Positions 25,559 through 34,558 of a DNA stretch of 64,000 bases are shown here, in pieces; position 1 is the stretch's first letter, and each line of letters begins with the position of its first letter. Source of the DNA: Chryseobacterium bernardetii (lineage in GTDB: Bacteria > Bacteroidota > Bacteroidia > Flavobacteriales > Weeksellaceae); contig NZ_CP033932.1 of assembly GCF_003815975.1 (NCBI RefSeq), forward strand, positions 3,391,501-3,455,500, written 5' to 3'. The position numbers were made by a program, and so were the translations under genes. The notes below the pieces were generated by a model that was not told where the DNA came from, did not search any database, and was given only the letters and a program-made list of their open reading frames with translations.

Positions 25559-26596
25559 TCATTGTTTTGTTTTTAGAGCTGCCTGAATTCTCTCTTCAAT
25601 AAGTCTCCAGTCATACAAATGAAATACTTTTCCATTACTCATGGCCACAAAAATTCCTTTCGGAAATTGAGGTCCTACATTTACACTGGTAACCTCAGAA
25701 CCGTCACTTTCAAGTGTAGAAACAGGAATTGCTGCAATTCTCCCTTTTGCCGGGTTTTCCCTCAGATAAACATTGAAAGAATCATTCTGCTGGTCAGAAA
25801 CCAAAATATATCCTTTTCCTTTAGAAGTAGGATAGATGGATATCCCTTCTACATCAGATGTAAAATCACCCTGTCCGAAAACAAGAAGTTCTTCATTTCC
25901 TTTGGCCGGATCTGCATAATATTGATGTACTCCAAACTGTTCATCAGAATAATAAATATATCCCAGTTCATCGTCTGCTGCAATACTCTCAATCTCCTTC
26001 AAACCGCTGTATTTACCAAACTTACGGACAACATCTCCAGTAATGCTTCCATTCTTTTCTGAAAGCTTATATTGCCATAGATAGCCTTCTTTGGGTCCGG
26101 ATTTTCTTCCGACAATCACAAAAATATCTTTTGTTTGAGGGTTTTTATACATAGAAGTTCCCATTGGGCCACGTTCTGTTTCTCCGTCAAATACAGAAAA
26201 TTCGCCCACTTCTTTGAGTTCGGGAAGTGAATACAGCTTTACCTTATTGGTTTCCCGTTCTGTAACCGCTGCGATGTCTGTCTTTTTCCCATTTAGAATA
26301 AAACCATATTCAATATCCACGTTATTGGGACGTTTCAATCCTGGAACTTTATGAATGATTCTCCCGTTCAGATCAAAGGCGTAAAGCCCGCCATCCGTAT
26401 CCTTATCTGTTCCAATGATGATGCTCTTTGAGGTGTCTTGGGGATTAATCCATATGGCCGGATCATCGGTATCATGAACTACAGTTTCTGTAATTACGGT
26501 TGGTTTTACTTTCTCTATTGATTGATTCTGCCCTTTGCAGCTCATTACAAAAGGAAAAGTAGCAAGTACTGCTATATAAAATGTTATCTTCTTCAT
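25559..26596 (-). CDS. beta-propeller phytase, lipoprotein
   Basis: A 345-residue lipoprotein (signal ends VMSC, Cys20). The sequence VHDTDDPAIWINPQDTSKS holds the calcium-binding DDPAIW motif of 3-phytases, followed by GGLYAFDLNGR, the NNVDIEYG blade and DVEGISIYPTS near the active site. These enzymes use calcium to strip phosphate from phytate (myo-inositol hexakisphosphate). It should sit at the outer membrane or in the periplasm. It begins 4 bp after the TonB receptor gene stop, so receptor and enzyme are one operon; released inositol phosphates or calcium-phytate may be the receptor ligand. Confidence 0.92.
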   Translation of the reverse strand: MKKITFYIAVLATFPFVMSCKGQNQSIEKVKPTVITETVVHDTDDPAIWINPQDTSKSIIIGTDKDTDGGLYAFDLNGRIIHKVPGLKRPNNVDIEYGFILNGKKTDIAAVTERETNKVKLYSLPELKEVGEFSVFDGETERGPMGTSMYKNPQTKDIFVIVGRKSGPKEGYLWQYKLSEKNGSITGDVVRKFGKYSGLKEIESIAADDELGYIYYSDEQFGVHQYYADPAKGNEELLVFGQGDFTSDVEGISIYPTSKGKGYILVSDQQNDSFNVYLRENPAKGRIAAIPVSTLESDGSEVTSVNVGPQFPKGIFVAMSNGKVFHLYDWRLIEERIQAALKTKQ

Positions 26597-26600
26597 GTTC

Positions 26601-29411
26601 TTAAAAATCGAATTTCACCCCCATGGTAAATCTAGGTCTGTAATATTCTGCCTGTGCGGTTCTGTCCGGAATACCCTGGTAGTATCTTAACGGCTGATTC
26701 GTTAAATTATTGGCTTCAGCAAAAACTCTTAGCTGGCTTGTAATTTTGTAGGAAGCATTGGCATCCAGGAAAAGCTGTTTGTCATAATAGCGGTCATCAA
26801 ATGATTTTCCACCCAGCTCATCAATATAATGGGAAGCATAATTCATAGAAACCCTTGCTGAGAAGCGTTTATTCTCCCATGAAAGCGATCCGTTGAACAT
26901 ATGCGGAGCAGCTCCCGGAAACCCAACATCTGTTCTTTCAATGCCTTCTTCATTAGTAATTCCTTTAGCTTTTGAATGAGTATAAGTGTAGTTTACATAG
27001 ATTCCCAAACCTTTCCAGAAAGCACCCGGAATAAAATCCAACTGTCTCTGTAAAGCCACTTCAAAACCATAGATACTTACATTGTCTCCATTACGCTGTT
27101 GAGTAAACTTCCAGTTGCTTTCTCCTGCCGGAATAGGATTGGATTGCCCCGCAAAATCGTTGGCAAAATCATTCGCAGTGTAGTTTCTTCTGGAAAAAGT
27201 ATAAATAAAGTCTTTCAGGTTTTTGTAGAAAAGACCTCCGGAAAGAATTCCCACAGACTTAAAGTATTTTTCTGCCATGAAATCAAAATTATATGCATAG
27301 GTTGCTTTCAGGTTAGGATTTCCAGCTGAAACAATTTCATCTTCTGAAATGACATTCAGATAGGGAACCAATGAATAGTAATTAGGACGGGCAAGGGCAG
27401 TAGTAAATGCAGCACGAAGCACAAGGTCCTGAACCGGTACATACTTGAAAGACAAATTCGGAAGTACATTGGTATAGGTATTGGTATTATTGATTTTTCC
27501 AACCAGATCCTTTTCGTTCATAACGTAGTTTCCGGTATAATCAATTTTGGTAGTTTCTACACGGGCTCCCACGATCATGGAAAGCTTATCATTGAAATCC
27601 TGATCCCAACGGATATATCCTGCATAGATCTGTTCTTTGGCATTATAGTTATTAGAAAGGAACTTTGACGGTTTTGACTTTCCGTTGAATAAAGAGGGAT
27701 TAAACAGATCCAATCCACCTAAATAGGCGGGATCAACAAATGTTCCCGGGACATAATTTCCCGGTTGAAAGTTGTGGCCGTCAAGATGAAGAGTAGGTAC
27801 AGACAGAAGGCTTCCCATACTGCTTACAGGGGTAAATGCAAAAAAATCATTCTCTCTTTCTTTTTCCTTTAAACGGAGTCTTGCTCCTGTACGAAGTCTT
27901 CCTTTTTGACCGTCAATTACAGAAAACGGAAAACGTATATTTACTTTGGCCCCGAATTCTTTTTCCTGCGTGAAGCTATTCGCATCAGAAAGGTCATTTA
28001 GTTTATAGCTTCCCAGGTTATCTGCTGCAATAAGGGTAAACATTGGTTTCCTTGGATCATTTAAATCCGGAGAGAAGTTCATCTTGCTGTTCTCAAATTC
28101 AATATAACGCTGGTGAGGCTTATCTTCACTTGCTGTAGCATAATTCACAGACCAGTCAAGATCTACTTTAGATCCTAATAAATGTTCTCCCCGTAATGCA
28201 TAATTCTGAACTTTCTGCTTCTCAAGACGGGTGTTGTCATTAGCGGCATCACCACCTTTGTTTTGTCTTGTAATACTCCCTTTCCAATCTGTAATTTCAG
28301 ATTCATCAGCATTATAAACAGGTTTTATTTTATATCCCAGTGCAAACCTGTTTTCCTTATCATTCCTGAAATTGTACATTGCAGAAGCATAGATCTTGTT
28401 TTTAGAGTTGAATTCATAATCCATATTCAGGTCAAAGCTATGCCTGATACGGTGTTCATTATAATACCGTATACCCATTTTGCTTACATAAACCGTTTGG
28501 GCGCGGTCATTAGCCTGGCTCCATACAGGCTCTATATTGTCTGAGCCAAAATTATTGTTATTATAGGAAAAACTGAATACGGCTCCCAGTTTTTTATTCA
28601 GGAAACGGTTTCCGTAGACCAGTCCTGCTGTGTAATTTCCTTTTTCACGGATAGGATTGTATCCTCCTGCCAATGTTGCAGAAATTCTTTGTCCATTAGG
28701 AGAAGCCCTGGTAATAAGGTTAACGGAACCACCAATGGCATCGGCATCCATATCGGGCGTCAGGGTTTTATTGACTTCAATGGTAGAAATCATATCCGAA
28801 GGAATCAGGTCCATCTGAACATTACGGTTATCTCCTTCAGCAGAAGGAATTCTGTCACCATTCAGGGTAACAGAGTTCAGATTAGGTGCAAGCCCTCTGA
28901 TGATAAGATTCCTGGCTTCCCCCTGGTCATTCTGGATCGTAATTCCCGGAACGCGTTTTAAGGCATCTCCGATATTGGCATCAGGAAAGCGCCCGATCTG
29001 GTCGGCAGAAATAACATTGGTAATATTGGAGTTATTTTTTTGCTTATTCAAAGCTCTTGCCTGGTTTTTCAATGTAGCTCCCGAAACCACAATTTCACCA
29101 ATGCTTGTTTCGTTTTTATTGAAAATAATATTTTGTTTCGTATTCTTTTCAGGCTCTACGGTTACATTATACTGATGAGTTCCGTAGCCCAGATAATCAA
29201 CTTTCATGGTATAATTTCCGGGAGGAACATTCAGAAATACAAAATTTCCATGTTCATCAGAAGTTGTATAAATATTACCCGGATTTAGGGAGATTTTGGC
29301 TCCCGGCAGGGCAATTTTAGCGTCGTCGTTAATGTTTCCGGAAAGAGTTCCGGTTTGTGCGTAGAAAAATAGAGAAGCACAGAACAATACAGATGTAAAA
29401 ATTTTCTTCAC
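26601..29411 (-). CDS. TonB-dependent receptor paired with phytase
   Basis: A 936-residue outer-membrane receptor with a signal peptide (to about residue 18), a carboxypeptidase-like domain (GTLSGNINDDAKIALPGAKI; about 20-105), a plug (DALKRVPGITIQNDQGEARN, then TLNGDRIPSAEGDNRNVQMD and the GGSVNLITR end) and a barrel closing with GVKFDF. The plug resembles the TonB-Xanth-Caul type. No STN domain is present, so it has no sigma signalling role. It is the first gene of the phytase operon and probably imports inositol phosphates or another phytate product. Confidence 0.92.
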   Translation of the reverse strand: MKKIFTSVLFCASLFFYAQTGTLSGNINDDAKIALPGAKISLNPGNIYTTSDEHGNFVFLNVPPGNYTMKVDYLGYGTHQYNVTVEPEKNTKQNIIFNKNETSIGEIVVSGATLKNQARALNKQKNNSNITNVISADQIGRFPDANIGDALKRVPGITIQNDQGEARNLIIRGLAPNLNSVTLNGDRIPSAEGDNRNVQMDLIPSDMISTIEVNKTLTPDMDADAIGGSVNLITRASPNGQRISATLAGGYNPIREKGNYTAGLVYGNRFLNKKLGAVFSFSYNNNNFGSDNIEPVWSQANDRAQTVYVSKMGIRYYNEHRIRHSFDLNMDYEFNSKNKIYASAMYNFRNDKENRFALGYKIKPVYNADESEITDWKGSITRQNKGGDAANDNTRLEKQKVQNYALRGEHLLGSKVDLDWSVNYATASEDKPHQRYIEFENSKMNFSPDLNDPRKPMFTLIAADNLGSYKLNDLSDANSFTQEKEFGAKVNIRFPFSVIDGQKGRLRTGARLRLKEKERENDFFAFTPVSSMGSLLSVPTLHLDGHNFQPGNYVPGTFVDPAYLGGLDLFNPSLFNGKSKPSKFLSNNYNAKEQIYAGYIRWDQDFNDKLSMIVGARVETTKIDYTGNYVMNEKDLVGKINNTNTYTNVLPNLSFKYVPVQDLVLRAAFTTALARPNYYSLVPYLNVISEDEIVSAGNPNLKATYAYNFDFMAEKYFKSVGILSGGLFYKNLKDFIYTFSRRNYTANDFANDFAGQSNPIPAGESNWKFTQQRNGDNVSIYGFEVALQRQLDFIPGAFWKGLGIYVNYTYTHSKAKGITNEEGIERTDVGFPGAAPHMFNGSLSWENKRFSARVSMNYASHYIDELGGKSFDDRYYDKQLFLDANASYKITSQLRVFAEANNLTNQPLRYYQGIPDRTAQAEYYRPRFTMGVKFDF

Positions 29412-29530
29412 TTTCTTGTAATTAGATAAAAATCACAACAAAATTAAACGTCTGTTTGGTAAACGGTTTGAAGTTAAAATTAACATTGTTTTAAGATTTG
29501 TTAATAAAGAAGGGAAGGAATGACATTTAG

Positions 29531-29914
29531 CTAAACTTCGGAACCCAGATTTCTTTCTGTTTGGCCACCTTCCAACAGTAAGGTCAATTCATCACATCGT
29601 ATAATTTTATCTTCGTGAATGGTGAACTCGGCCAATACCTTATGCCGTACAATACTTCCATCTTTCAATACTGATCTTGCCATATGATGAGTGAATATGA
29701 TATTACCATTTTCAGCATAATTAATGAGGTCAATTTTTTGTCCTGATACTTTTTCTTTGAGTTTTTTAATGTGCAGAATAAATTCTTCATAATTGAGTTG
29801 GGTATGATCTACCAACTGAATATAATCTTTCGAAAAGTATTGTTCAATTAATGACAAATCAAATACAGGATTTTCTAAAATATTAGTGAAAACTTCTTGG
29901 ATAATATGTTTCAT
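29531..29914 (-). CDS. SnoaL-like (NTF2-fold) protein
   Basis: A 127-residue protein from the ATG at 29914 (MKHIIQEVFTNIL); an upstream start at 29947 would add eleven residues. The order of a helical N-terminus, YFSKDYIQLVDHTQLNYEEF and then strands GNIIFTHHMARSVLKDG and VLAEFTIHEDKIIRCDEL fits the SnoaL-like/DUF4440 NTF2 fold. Such proteins include cyclases, isomerases and many of unknown role. It stands alone with non-coding DNA on both sides. Confidence 0.7.
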   Translation of the reverse strand: MKHIIQEVFTNILENPVFDLSLIEQYFSKDYIQLVDHTQLNYEEFILHIKKLKEKVSGQKIDLINYAENGNIIFTHHMARSVLKDGSIVRHKVLAEFTIHEDKIIRCDELTLLLEGGQTERNLGSEV

Positions 29915-30100
29915 AAAGATATTGTTATGACACAAAATTATATCCAAGGTTCATGAGCAAACAATAACATTTGTAAATGGTTTATTGAGAAAATAGTTTT
30001 AACAGATTACACAAAACTTAAATACCAACCTATTGCAGAATTATAAATTATTTTTCCCAATTTGCATACGAGAATTATCCCAATTAAAAGTTACTCTGGT

Positions 30101-30641
30101 ATGAACCCGTTTCCGGAAGTTTTAACAGACGAAAATGCAAAAGAAAGGCATCCTGACTTTAAAAAAGCATTATTTGAACTTAACACTGAGAATATTACTA
30201 CTGAAAACTTGAATCATCTGATCCGGATTTATACGAACACCAAAGAGATTTCTTATCGCAATAAAATTCTGAAGCTGCTGTACGACCCATCAATATCCTG
30301 AGCTTCATCCGTTTTTTGAAATGGCATGCAGAAAAGAAAGATATCTTGATATGAAAGTGTATGCCCTGCGTGGATGGGCACAGTTTGCAGAAGAAAAAGA
30401 CATCAGCAGATTAGTGGACAGAATGAAAATTTCATTAGCAAAAACAGAGAAAACAACTCCATATAACTATCAGGAATATGAGCTGTTAAGAGGAAAGAAC
30501 GCCCTTCCTTTTCTTGTTGAAAAATATGATTATAGATCGTTCAGAGAGCTGCTGGAACAGGTAAATGAACAGTATGAAAGAATGCCGGATGCCTTTAAAG
30601 GACATATGACTACAGATGAATACGGTAAATTGTTCATTTGA
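30101..30641 (+). pseudogene. frameshifted gene of unknown family
   Basis: Frame 1 reads from ATG 30101 and stops at TGA 30299-30301 after LLYDPSIS. Frame 2 continues with ELHPFFEMACRKERYLD and stays open to 30641. The joined product would be about 179 residues, and the join reads as one continuous protein. One extra base, or a +1 ribosomal shift at TCC TGA, explains the break. The family is not recognised; the second half (LRGWAQFAEEKDISRLVDRM) is helical. A sequencing error cannot be excluded. Confidence 0.6.
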
Positions 30642-30815
30642 GAGTTCCCGGTGAGAGTTCAAAAATAATGCGGGAATTTTTTGATGGCCTGAAAGGATGA
30701 CAGGGCCTTACCAAAAACCGCACTGAAAGATTGCACTGCGGTACAAGGGTATTGGTTGTTTTGAAAGAATTTCGATAAAATCTTAATCATTATCCTCCCC
30801 TGAATATAGGATTTA

Positions 30816-31358
30816 TTAGCAGGAAGGGTGTGAGTGAAGTATATTTTTAATAATAATTTTGGATGTTTGAATGAATTCATCTGACCTATAGAGTTGGCTG
30901 GTAAGTATAGCGCTTTCAAAAAGGAGATAAATATGGGTTGCTACTGCCTCATCCTTGATTTCATTATTGAAGAATATTCTCAGCTTATTCTTATGATAGC
31001 GCAAAATGGAATGAATTTCCTCTTTCTCAACAGGTATTTCAGATAAGATATTCCAGAAGCTGCAGCCTCTGAAATCTTCTTTTCCATTCATATAAATGAG
31101 AAAATCAAAAGATTTAAGGACCTTTTCTTCAGGAGATGAAGCACCGGAAATGAACTTCTCAAGTTCAGATATCCAATAATCGTATCTTCTGTTGAGAAAT
31201 TCAATACACAGCTCATCTTTCGACTTAAAATGCTGGTAGAAGCTTGCTTTTGAAACCTTGGCTTCTTCAATAATCTGATTAATACCGGTACTGTTAAAAC
31301 CTTGTTTATGAAACAGGAGCAAAGTAGTACTTAATATTCTTTCGCGAGGTTTGGACAT
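30816..31358 (-). CDS. TetR family transcriptional regulator
   Basis: A 180-residue repressor. The N-terminal DNA-binding helix-turn-helix is ILSTTLLLFHKQGFNSTGI, IIEEAKVSKASFYQHF and KSKDELC, a textbook TetR pattern. The C-terminal ligand domain (GCSFWNILSEIPVEKEEI) resembles the AcrR/YjdC-type group. No divergent efflux or enzyme gene is found; neighbours are a frameshifted gene and a membrane protein, so its target cannot be guessed from context. Confidence 0.88.
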   Translation of the reverse strand: MSKPRERILSTTLLLFHKQGFNSTGINQIIEEAKVSKASFYQHFKSKDELCIEFLNRRYDYWISELEKFISGASSPEEKVLKSFDFLIYMNGKEDFRGCSFWNILSEIPVEKEEIHSILRYHKNKLRIFFNNEIKDEAVATHIYLLFESAILTSQLYRSDEFIQTSKIIIKNILHSHPSC

Positions 31359-31524
31359 TGGCTGATGTTTTTCACAAATTTAAACAAAAATGAACAGGCG
31401 GTATGCTGTTAAAAAATCATTCTATTTACTTTATTATTGCTTAGTCTTCTTTTGTAAGCCTTTCCTTGCGAAAATAATTTCTGACTGTATGGTAATATGG
31501 AATTGAGAGGCGGTTTGTTTTTTA

Positions 31525-32247
31525 TTATACAAAACCTTTGGTATAATAAAGCTGTATAAGAAAAAACAGTAAAGTGAAAAACCACACCACATAAGGATGG
31601 TAGCGGAAATTTTCTTTAAGAATATGATGCAGGGCTTTGAATAGTTTGAACAATCCAACTATGATCAGGATAATAAACAATATGAAGATGATAAAAAATA
31701 CGTAATCTCTGAAACTATACGTTCCTGAGCTAGCCAGTTTGTCAATATGGTTGATATAAGATTGTACATCTATGGTCTGACCCAGTAACATTACCGAGAA
31801 AATCAGAATGAAAAACGGAGTAGAAGTATAAACTGTAGTATAGATAAAAGAGAAAAGCAGGGTACGGAAAGCTACAGTATTTACTTTTTCTTTTTTATAC
31901 CATAATAATACCACACTGAACAGTACTGCAGTAATATTATTCATGAGGAATATAAACAGGGCTTTTTCCACCATGCTTAATCCTTTGATTTTCGACAGGA
32001 AATTATGCTCCCCGCTGTAATCCATTAATAAAACAGATACAATTACTGACGTATATACAGAGAGTTTAATAGGAGACAGGTAGTCGTGAAACCGTTCACC
32101 TTCTTCCTTTTCCATTTCATGAACAGAAAGGTCGTAGCAGCGGCGGGGATCCTGGAACAATTTAAAAATGGTTACCGGCACCAGCAGTATTTCAATAATA
32201 ATCTGAAGACACAGCTTCTCGAAGCTGTCAATCAATTTTTCGAACAT
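31525..32247 (-). CDS. integral membrane protein of unknown function
   Basis: A 240-residue protein with an amphipathic N-terminus and about five membrane helices (for instance KLSVYTSVIVSVLLMDY, ALFIFLMNNITAVLFSVVLL, FFILIFSVMLLGQTI, YVFFIIFILFIILIIVGLF and VVWFFTLLFFLIQLYY). The early cytoplasmic loop FKLFQDPRRCYDLSVHEMEK recalls the Yip1/DUF3667-like group of Bacteroidota, but I cannot confirm the family. It is in the same direction as the JmjC-like gene, 87 bp downstream of it. Confidence 0.65.
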   Translation of the reverse strand: MFEKLIDSFEKLCLQIIIEILLVPVTIFKLFQDPRRCYDLSVHEMEKEEGERFHDYLSPIKLSVYTSVIVSVLLMDYSGEHNFLSKIKGLSMVEKALFIFLMNNITAVLFSVVLLWYKKEKVNTVAFRTLLFSFIYTTVYTSTPFFILIFSVMLLGQTIDVQSYINHIDKLASSGTYSFRDYVFFIIFILFIILIIVGLFKLFKALHHILKENFRYHPYVVWFFTLLFFLIQLYYTKGFV

Positions 32248-32334
32248 ACATCAGGTATTAAGGGAACGGGTTCATTATGCAATTTAATCATTTTTACATT
32301 GCATTTCCCATAAAACCGGTAAATTAAAGTGCAA

Positions 32335-33225
32335 TTATTTAGGAAGTCCTTTCTTCAGAGCTATGTTGGCACTTTCAACAGCTTTTCTTTCCTTCCAGTC
32401 CATATATCTTTTTTTATATCTGCCTTTCATGAAATTATCAAAATTACGCTGAACAGCAAGATTCCATAGAGAATGTGCTTTTACAGCCCAGCTTTTATCC
32501 CATGCACGAAGAGAAAGAGAGAATGAACCATCCAGATACTTCATCCAGTGCCACCAGCCGGTAGGCATAAACAGGGTATCGCCATGTTCCAGAAAGCATT
32601 CTATTCCTTCAATACCATCCAGGGCTGGGAATTTTTCAAAATCAGGGTTGGCAATATCATAATCTTCCAGTGCATAAGTTGCATAAGGAAGTTTATACAA
32701 ACGGGTTTTCCACTTATATTCGAAAAGAAGGACATGTTTTCTTCCATTGAAATGGGTATGGAAGATATGCGGCATATCGATGTCGTAATGAAGGAAAGTC
32801 ACAGAGCCTTTACCCCCAAAAAACATACTCGGATATTTATCTAAAAATCCACCCATTAAACTTTTAGGCGGAATATAATCATCCAACAGTTTTGGGGCAA
32901 ATTTAATTGGATCGAAAAAGAAAATTCTGAGATCTGTGGGCTCCCGTTGAATCAGGTCTACATATTCGCCAAAAGGCATTTTGGTAGTGGGAGTATTAAT
33001 AGGAGCTGCAGGATCTGCTTTGGCACTGTCATACAAAGGAACAACAACGTCACCTACTACTTCTTTCATATATTCCATGGTCCATTTTTGATATGCAGGC
33101 CACTTTCTTGCCATATTTTTTATGACCACGGGCTTACATGGCTTTAAGTATTTCTCAAGGAAGTCTTCCTGTGAAATGTCATCTACAATATCAATTGGTT
33201 TAAGGAGTATGCCCATTCGTTTCAA
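32335..33225 (-). CDS. cupin-like JmjC-type oxygenase
   Basis: A 296-residue protein of the cupin_8/JmjC group of Fe(II)- and 2-oxoglutarate-dependent hydroxylases. The N-terminus CKPVVIKNMARKWPAYQKW is the usual opening of the family. Iron ligands are the His and Asp of HYDID and the distal His of MPTGWWHWMKYL. The KPSMFFGG-like segment (DKYPSMFFGGKGSVTFLHYD) precedes the first ligand. Family members hydroxylate proteins or small molecules; the substrate is unknown. A start at the internal Met four residues in is also possible. Confidence 0.85.
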   Translation of the reverse strand: MKRMGILLKPIDIVDDISQEDFLEKYLKPCKPVVIKNMARKWPAYQKWTMEYMKEVVGDVVVPLYDSAKADPAAPINTPTTKMPFGEYVDLIQREPTDLRIFFFDPIKFAPKLLDDYIPPKSLMGGFLDKYPSMFFGGKGSVTFLHYDIDMPHIFHTHFNGRKHVLLFEYKWKTRLYKLPYATYALEDYDIANPDFEKFPALDGIEGIECFLEHGDTLFMPTGWWHWMKYLDGSFSLSLRAWDKSWAVKAHSLWNLAVQRNFDNFMKGRYKKRYMDWKERKAVESANIALKKGLPK

Positions 33226-33480
33226 TTATTCCGCTAAAGTATTAATAATTTATGATAATAAGTACAAATAATTTCGTTTATCTGGAATTATTATAAATAG
33301 ATGAAAAAATAATTTGTCAGTTTTCTTTGAAAAACCTTTGTTAACGATCCTGTATATGTGTTTTTTATTTAAAAATAAATTTAATTTTTTGAAAAAAAAG
33401 TAGTTGTAAGCTGAAACAATAGTATGTAGCTTTATGAAATAATTAATGGAACTGTAAAAACTTCAAATATAAATGACCGG

Positions 33481-33747
33481 ATGATGAGAAAAAATACAAT
33501 AAAGGCTTTTATTTTATGCGTGATATTGCTGTCGATACCTATTTTCGCTTTAGGGCTTACAGACAGCGCTTTTCAACAAATCTATCCATCAGATAATATA
33601 TTGTCTTATAGTATTAATTCTTTTAAATATTTCCTGTTTTGGGTGCTTCCTTATTGGTGGATTCTTATTGTAGTGGGTGCTGCAGTTTTAACTCTTTTGT
33701 ATGTAGTATTTATAAAGGTAAGGAATCATTTTTTTAATAAGAACTGA
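33481..33747 (+). CDS. small membrane protein, first of a three-gene cassette
   Basis: An 88-residue protein with an N-terminal helix or signal anchor (TIKAFILCVILLSIPIFAL), a short periplasmic loop and a second helix (YWWILIVVGAAVLTLLYVVF) with a basic cytoplasmic tail. The family is not recognised. The next gene follows after 10 bp. The 255-bp upstream gap holds no other gene, so the promoter is presumably there. Confidence 0.6.
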   Translation: MMRKNTIKAFILCVILLSIPIFALGLTDSAFQQIYPSDNILSYSINSFKYFLFWVLPYWWILIVVGAAVLTLLYVVFIKVRNHFFNKN

Positions 33748-33757
33748 TAAAAAATTT

Positions 33758-34024
33758 ATGAAGAAAACTCAATTAGAACTGTTTTCCTTGATTATTATTA
33801 CCGTAGGAATTGTTTTCTTTTATTGGATATTGGGAAACAATTTTACAGGTAGAAAAATAATTCTGGCCGCTGTTATAGTTTTAAATGGTGTTGGGATTTT
33901 GGTAAATATTAAACATTTGGATGCTTATCACAAAAGTACCTATACTGCACTTATGGGGTACCATGCGGCATTAGGGTTTATGATTCTTGTTACAGTATTG
34001 GCATTTTTAGAAATCATTAAATAA
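33758..34024 (+). CDS. small membrane protein, second of a three-gene cassette
   Basis: An 88-residue protein with three membrane helices: LFSLIIITVGIVFFYWIL, IILAAVIVLNGVGILVNI and the C-terminal YHAALGFMILVTVLAFLEII. A His-containing loop (KHLDAYHKSTY) joins the last two. No domain is recognised. It has 10 bp and 8 bp gaps to its neighbours, so the three genes are surely one transcript. Confidence 0.6.
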   Translation: MKKTQLELFSLIIITVGIVFFYWILGNNFTGRKIILAAVIVLNGVGILVNIKHLDAYHKSTYTALMGYHAALGFMILVTVLAFLEIIK

Positions 34025-34032
34025 TAGGAAGT

Positions 34033-34437
34033 ATGCATTTTGAAAAAGGAAAGGTTTATTTAGTAAATGATATCAATTCAGGGAAATTGCGCCACATGAA
34101 AGGTGATGTTAAAAACCATTCTGATATTTTCGCATTTCTTAATTTTCCGGATAGCGACTGTTTAAAAGTGGATTTTTGTTATGAAAAATTAAAAAAACGT
34201 AATATTAAAGAATTAAGAAAAGAAGTAAGCAGTATCATCGGAGAAGATTTTGCATTGGAAGATGCTGAGTATTCTGAAAAAGTGATGATTATTCTATTCC
34301 TTTTATTAAAAGAAAATGATATTGTTGCCGTAAATACAGCGGGAATGTCATTTTACTCAATAAACTGCTTAAAAGAGAGATTTACAAAGATAACCGCTTT
34401 CCTCAACCGGATTCTGGTAGTATACAATGATAAATGA
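34033..34437 (+). CDS. soluble protein, third of a three-gene cassette
   Basis: A 134-residue soluble protein with no signal or membrane helix. It has a charged middle (NIKELRKEVSSIIGEDFALED) and a hydrophobic C-terminal half (MIILFLLLKENDIVAVNTAGM). I do not recognise a family. With two small membrane proteins directly upstream it may be their cytoplasmic partner; this is only inferred from the order of the genes. Confidence 0.6.
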   Translation: MHFEKGKVYLVNDINSGKLRHMKGDVKNHSDIFAFLNFPDSDCLKVDFCYEKLKKRNIKELRKEVSSIIGEDFALEDAEYSEKVMIILFLLLKENDIVAVNTAGMSFYSINCLKERFTKITAFLNRILVVYNDK

Positions 34438-34558
34438 TAAGTAAATAATAGCTGTCCGGTAAAAAGAACCTCGTTGGTGCTTGAAATAAAAACTCAATTT
34501 TACAGCTGTATCCGAAATTGATGTTTTTCCCTTAGCTTCCAATCCTTATATTTGATGT

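Noticed and set aside
34547..34554. TATATTTG just before the M1 peptidase start, implying a leaderless transcript
   Set aside because: The nearest TTG is 26 nt upstream, too far for the -33 element, and the motif is only 4 bp before the ATG. Chance is likely in AT-rich DNA.
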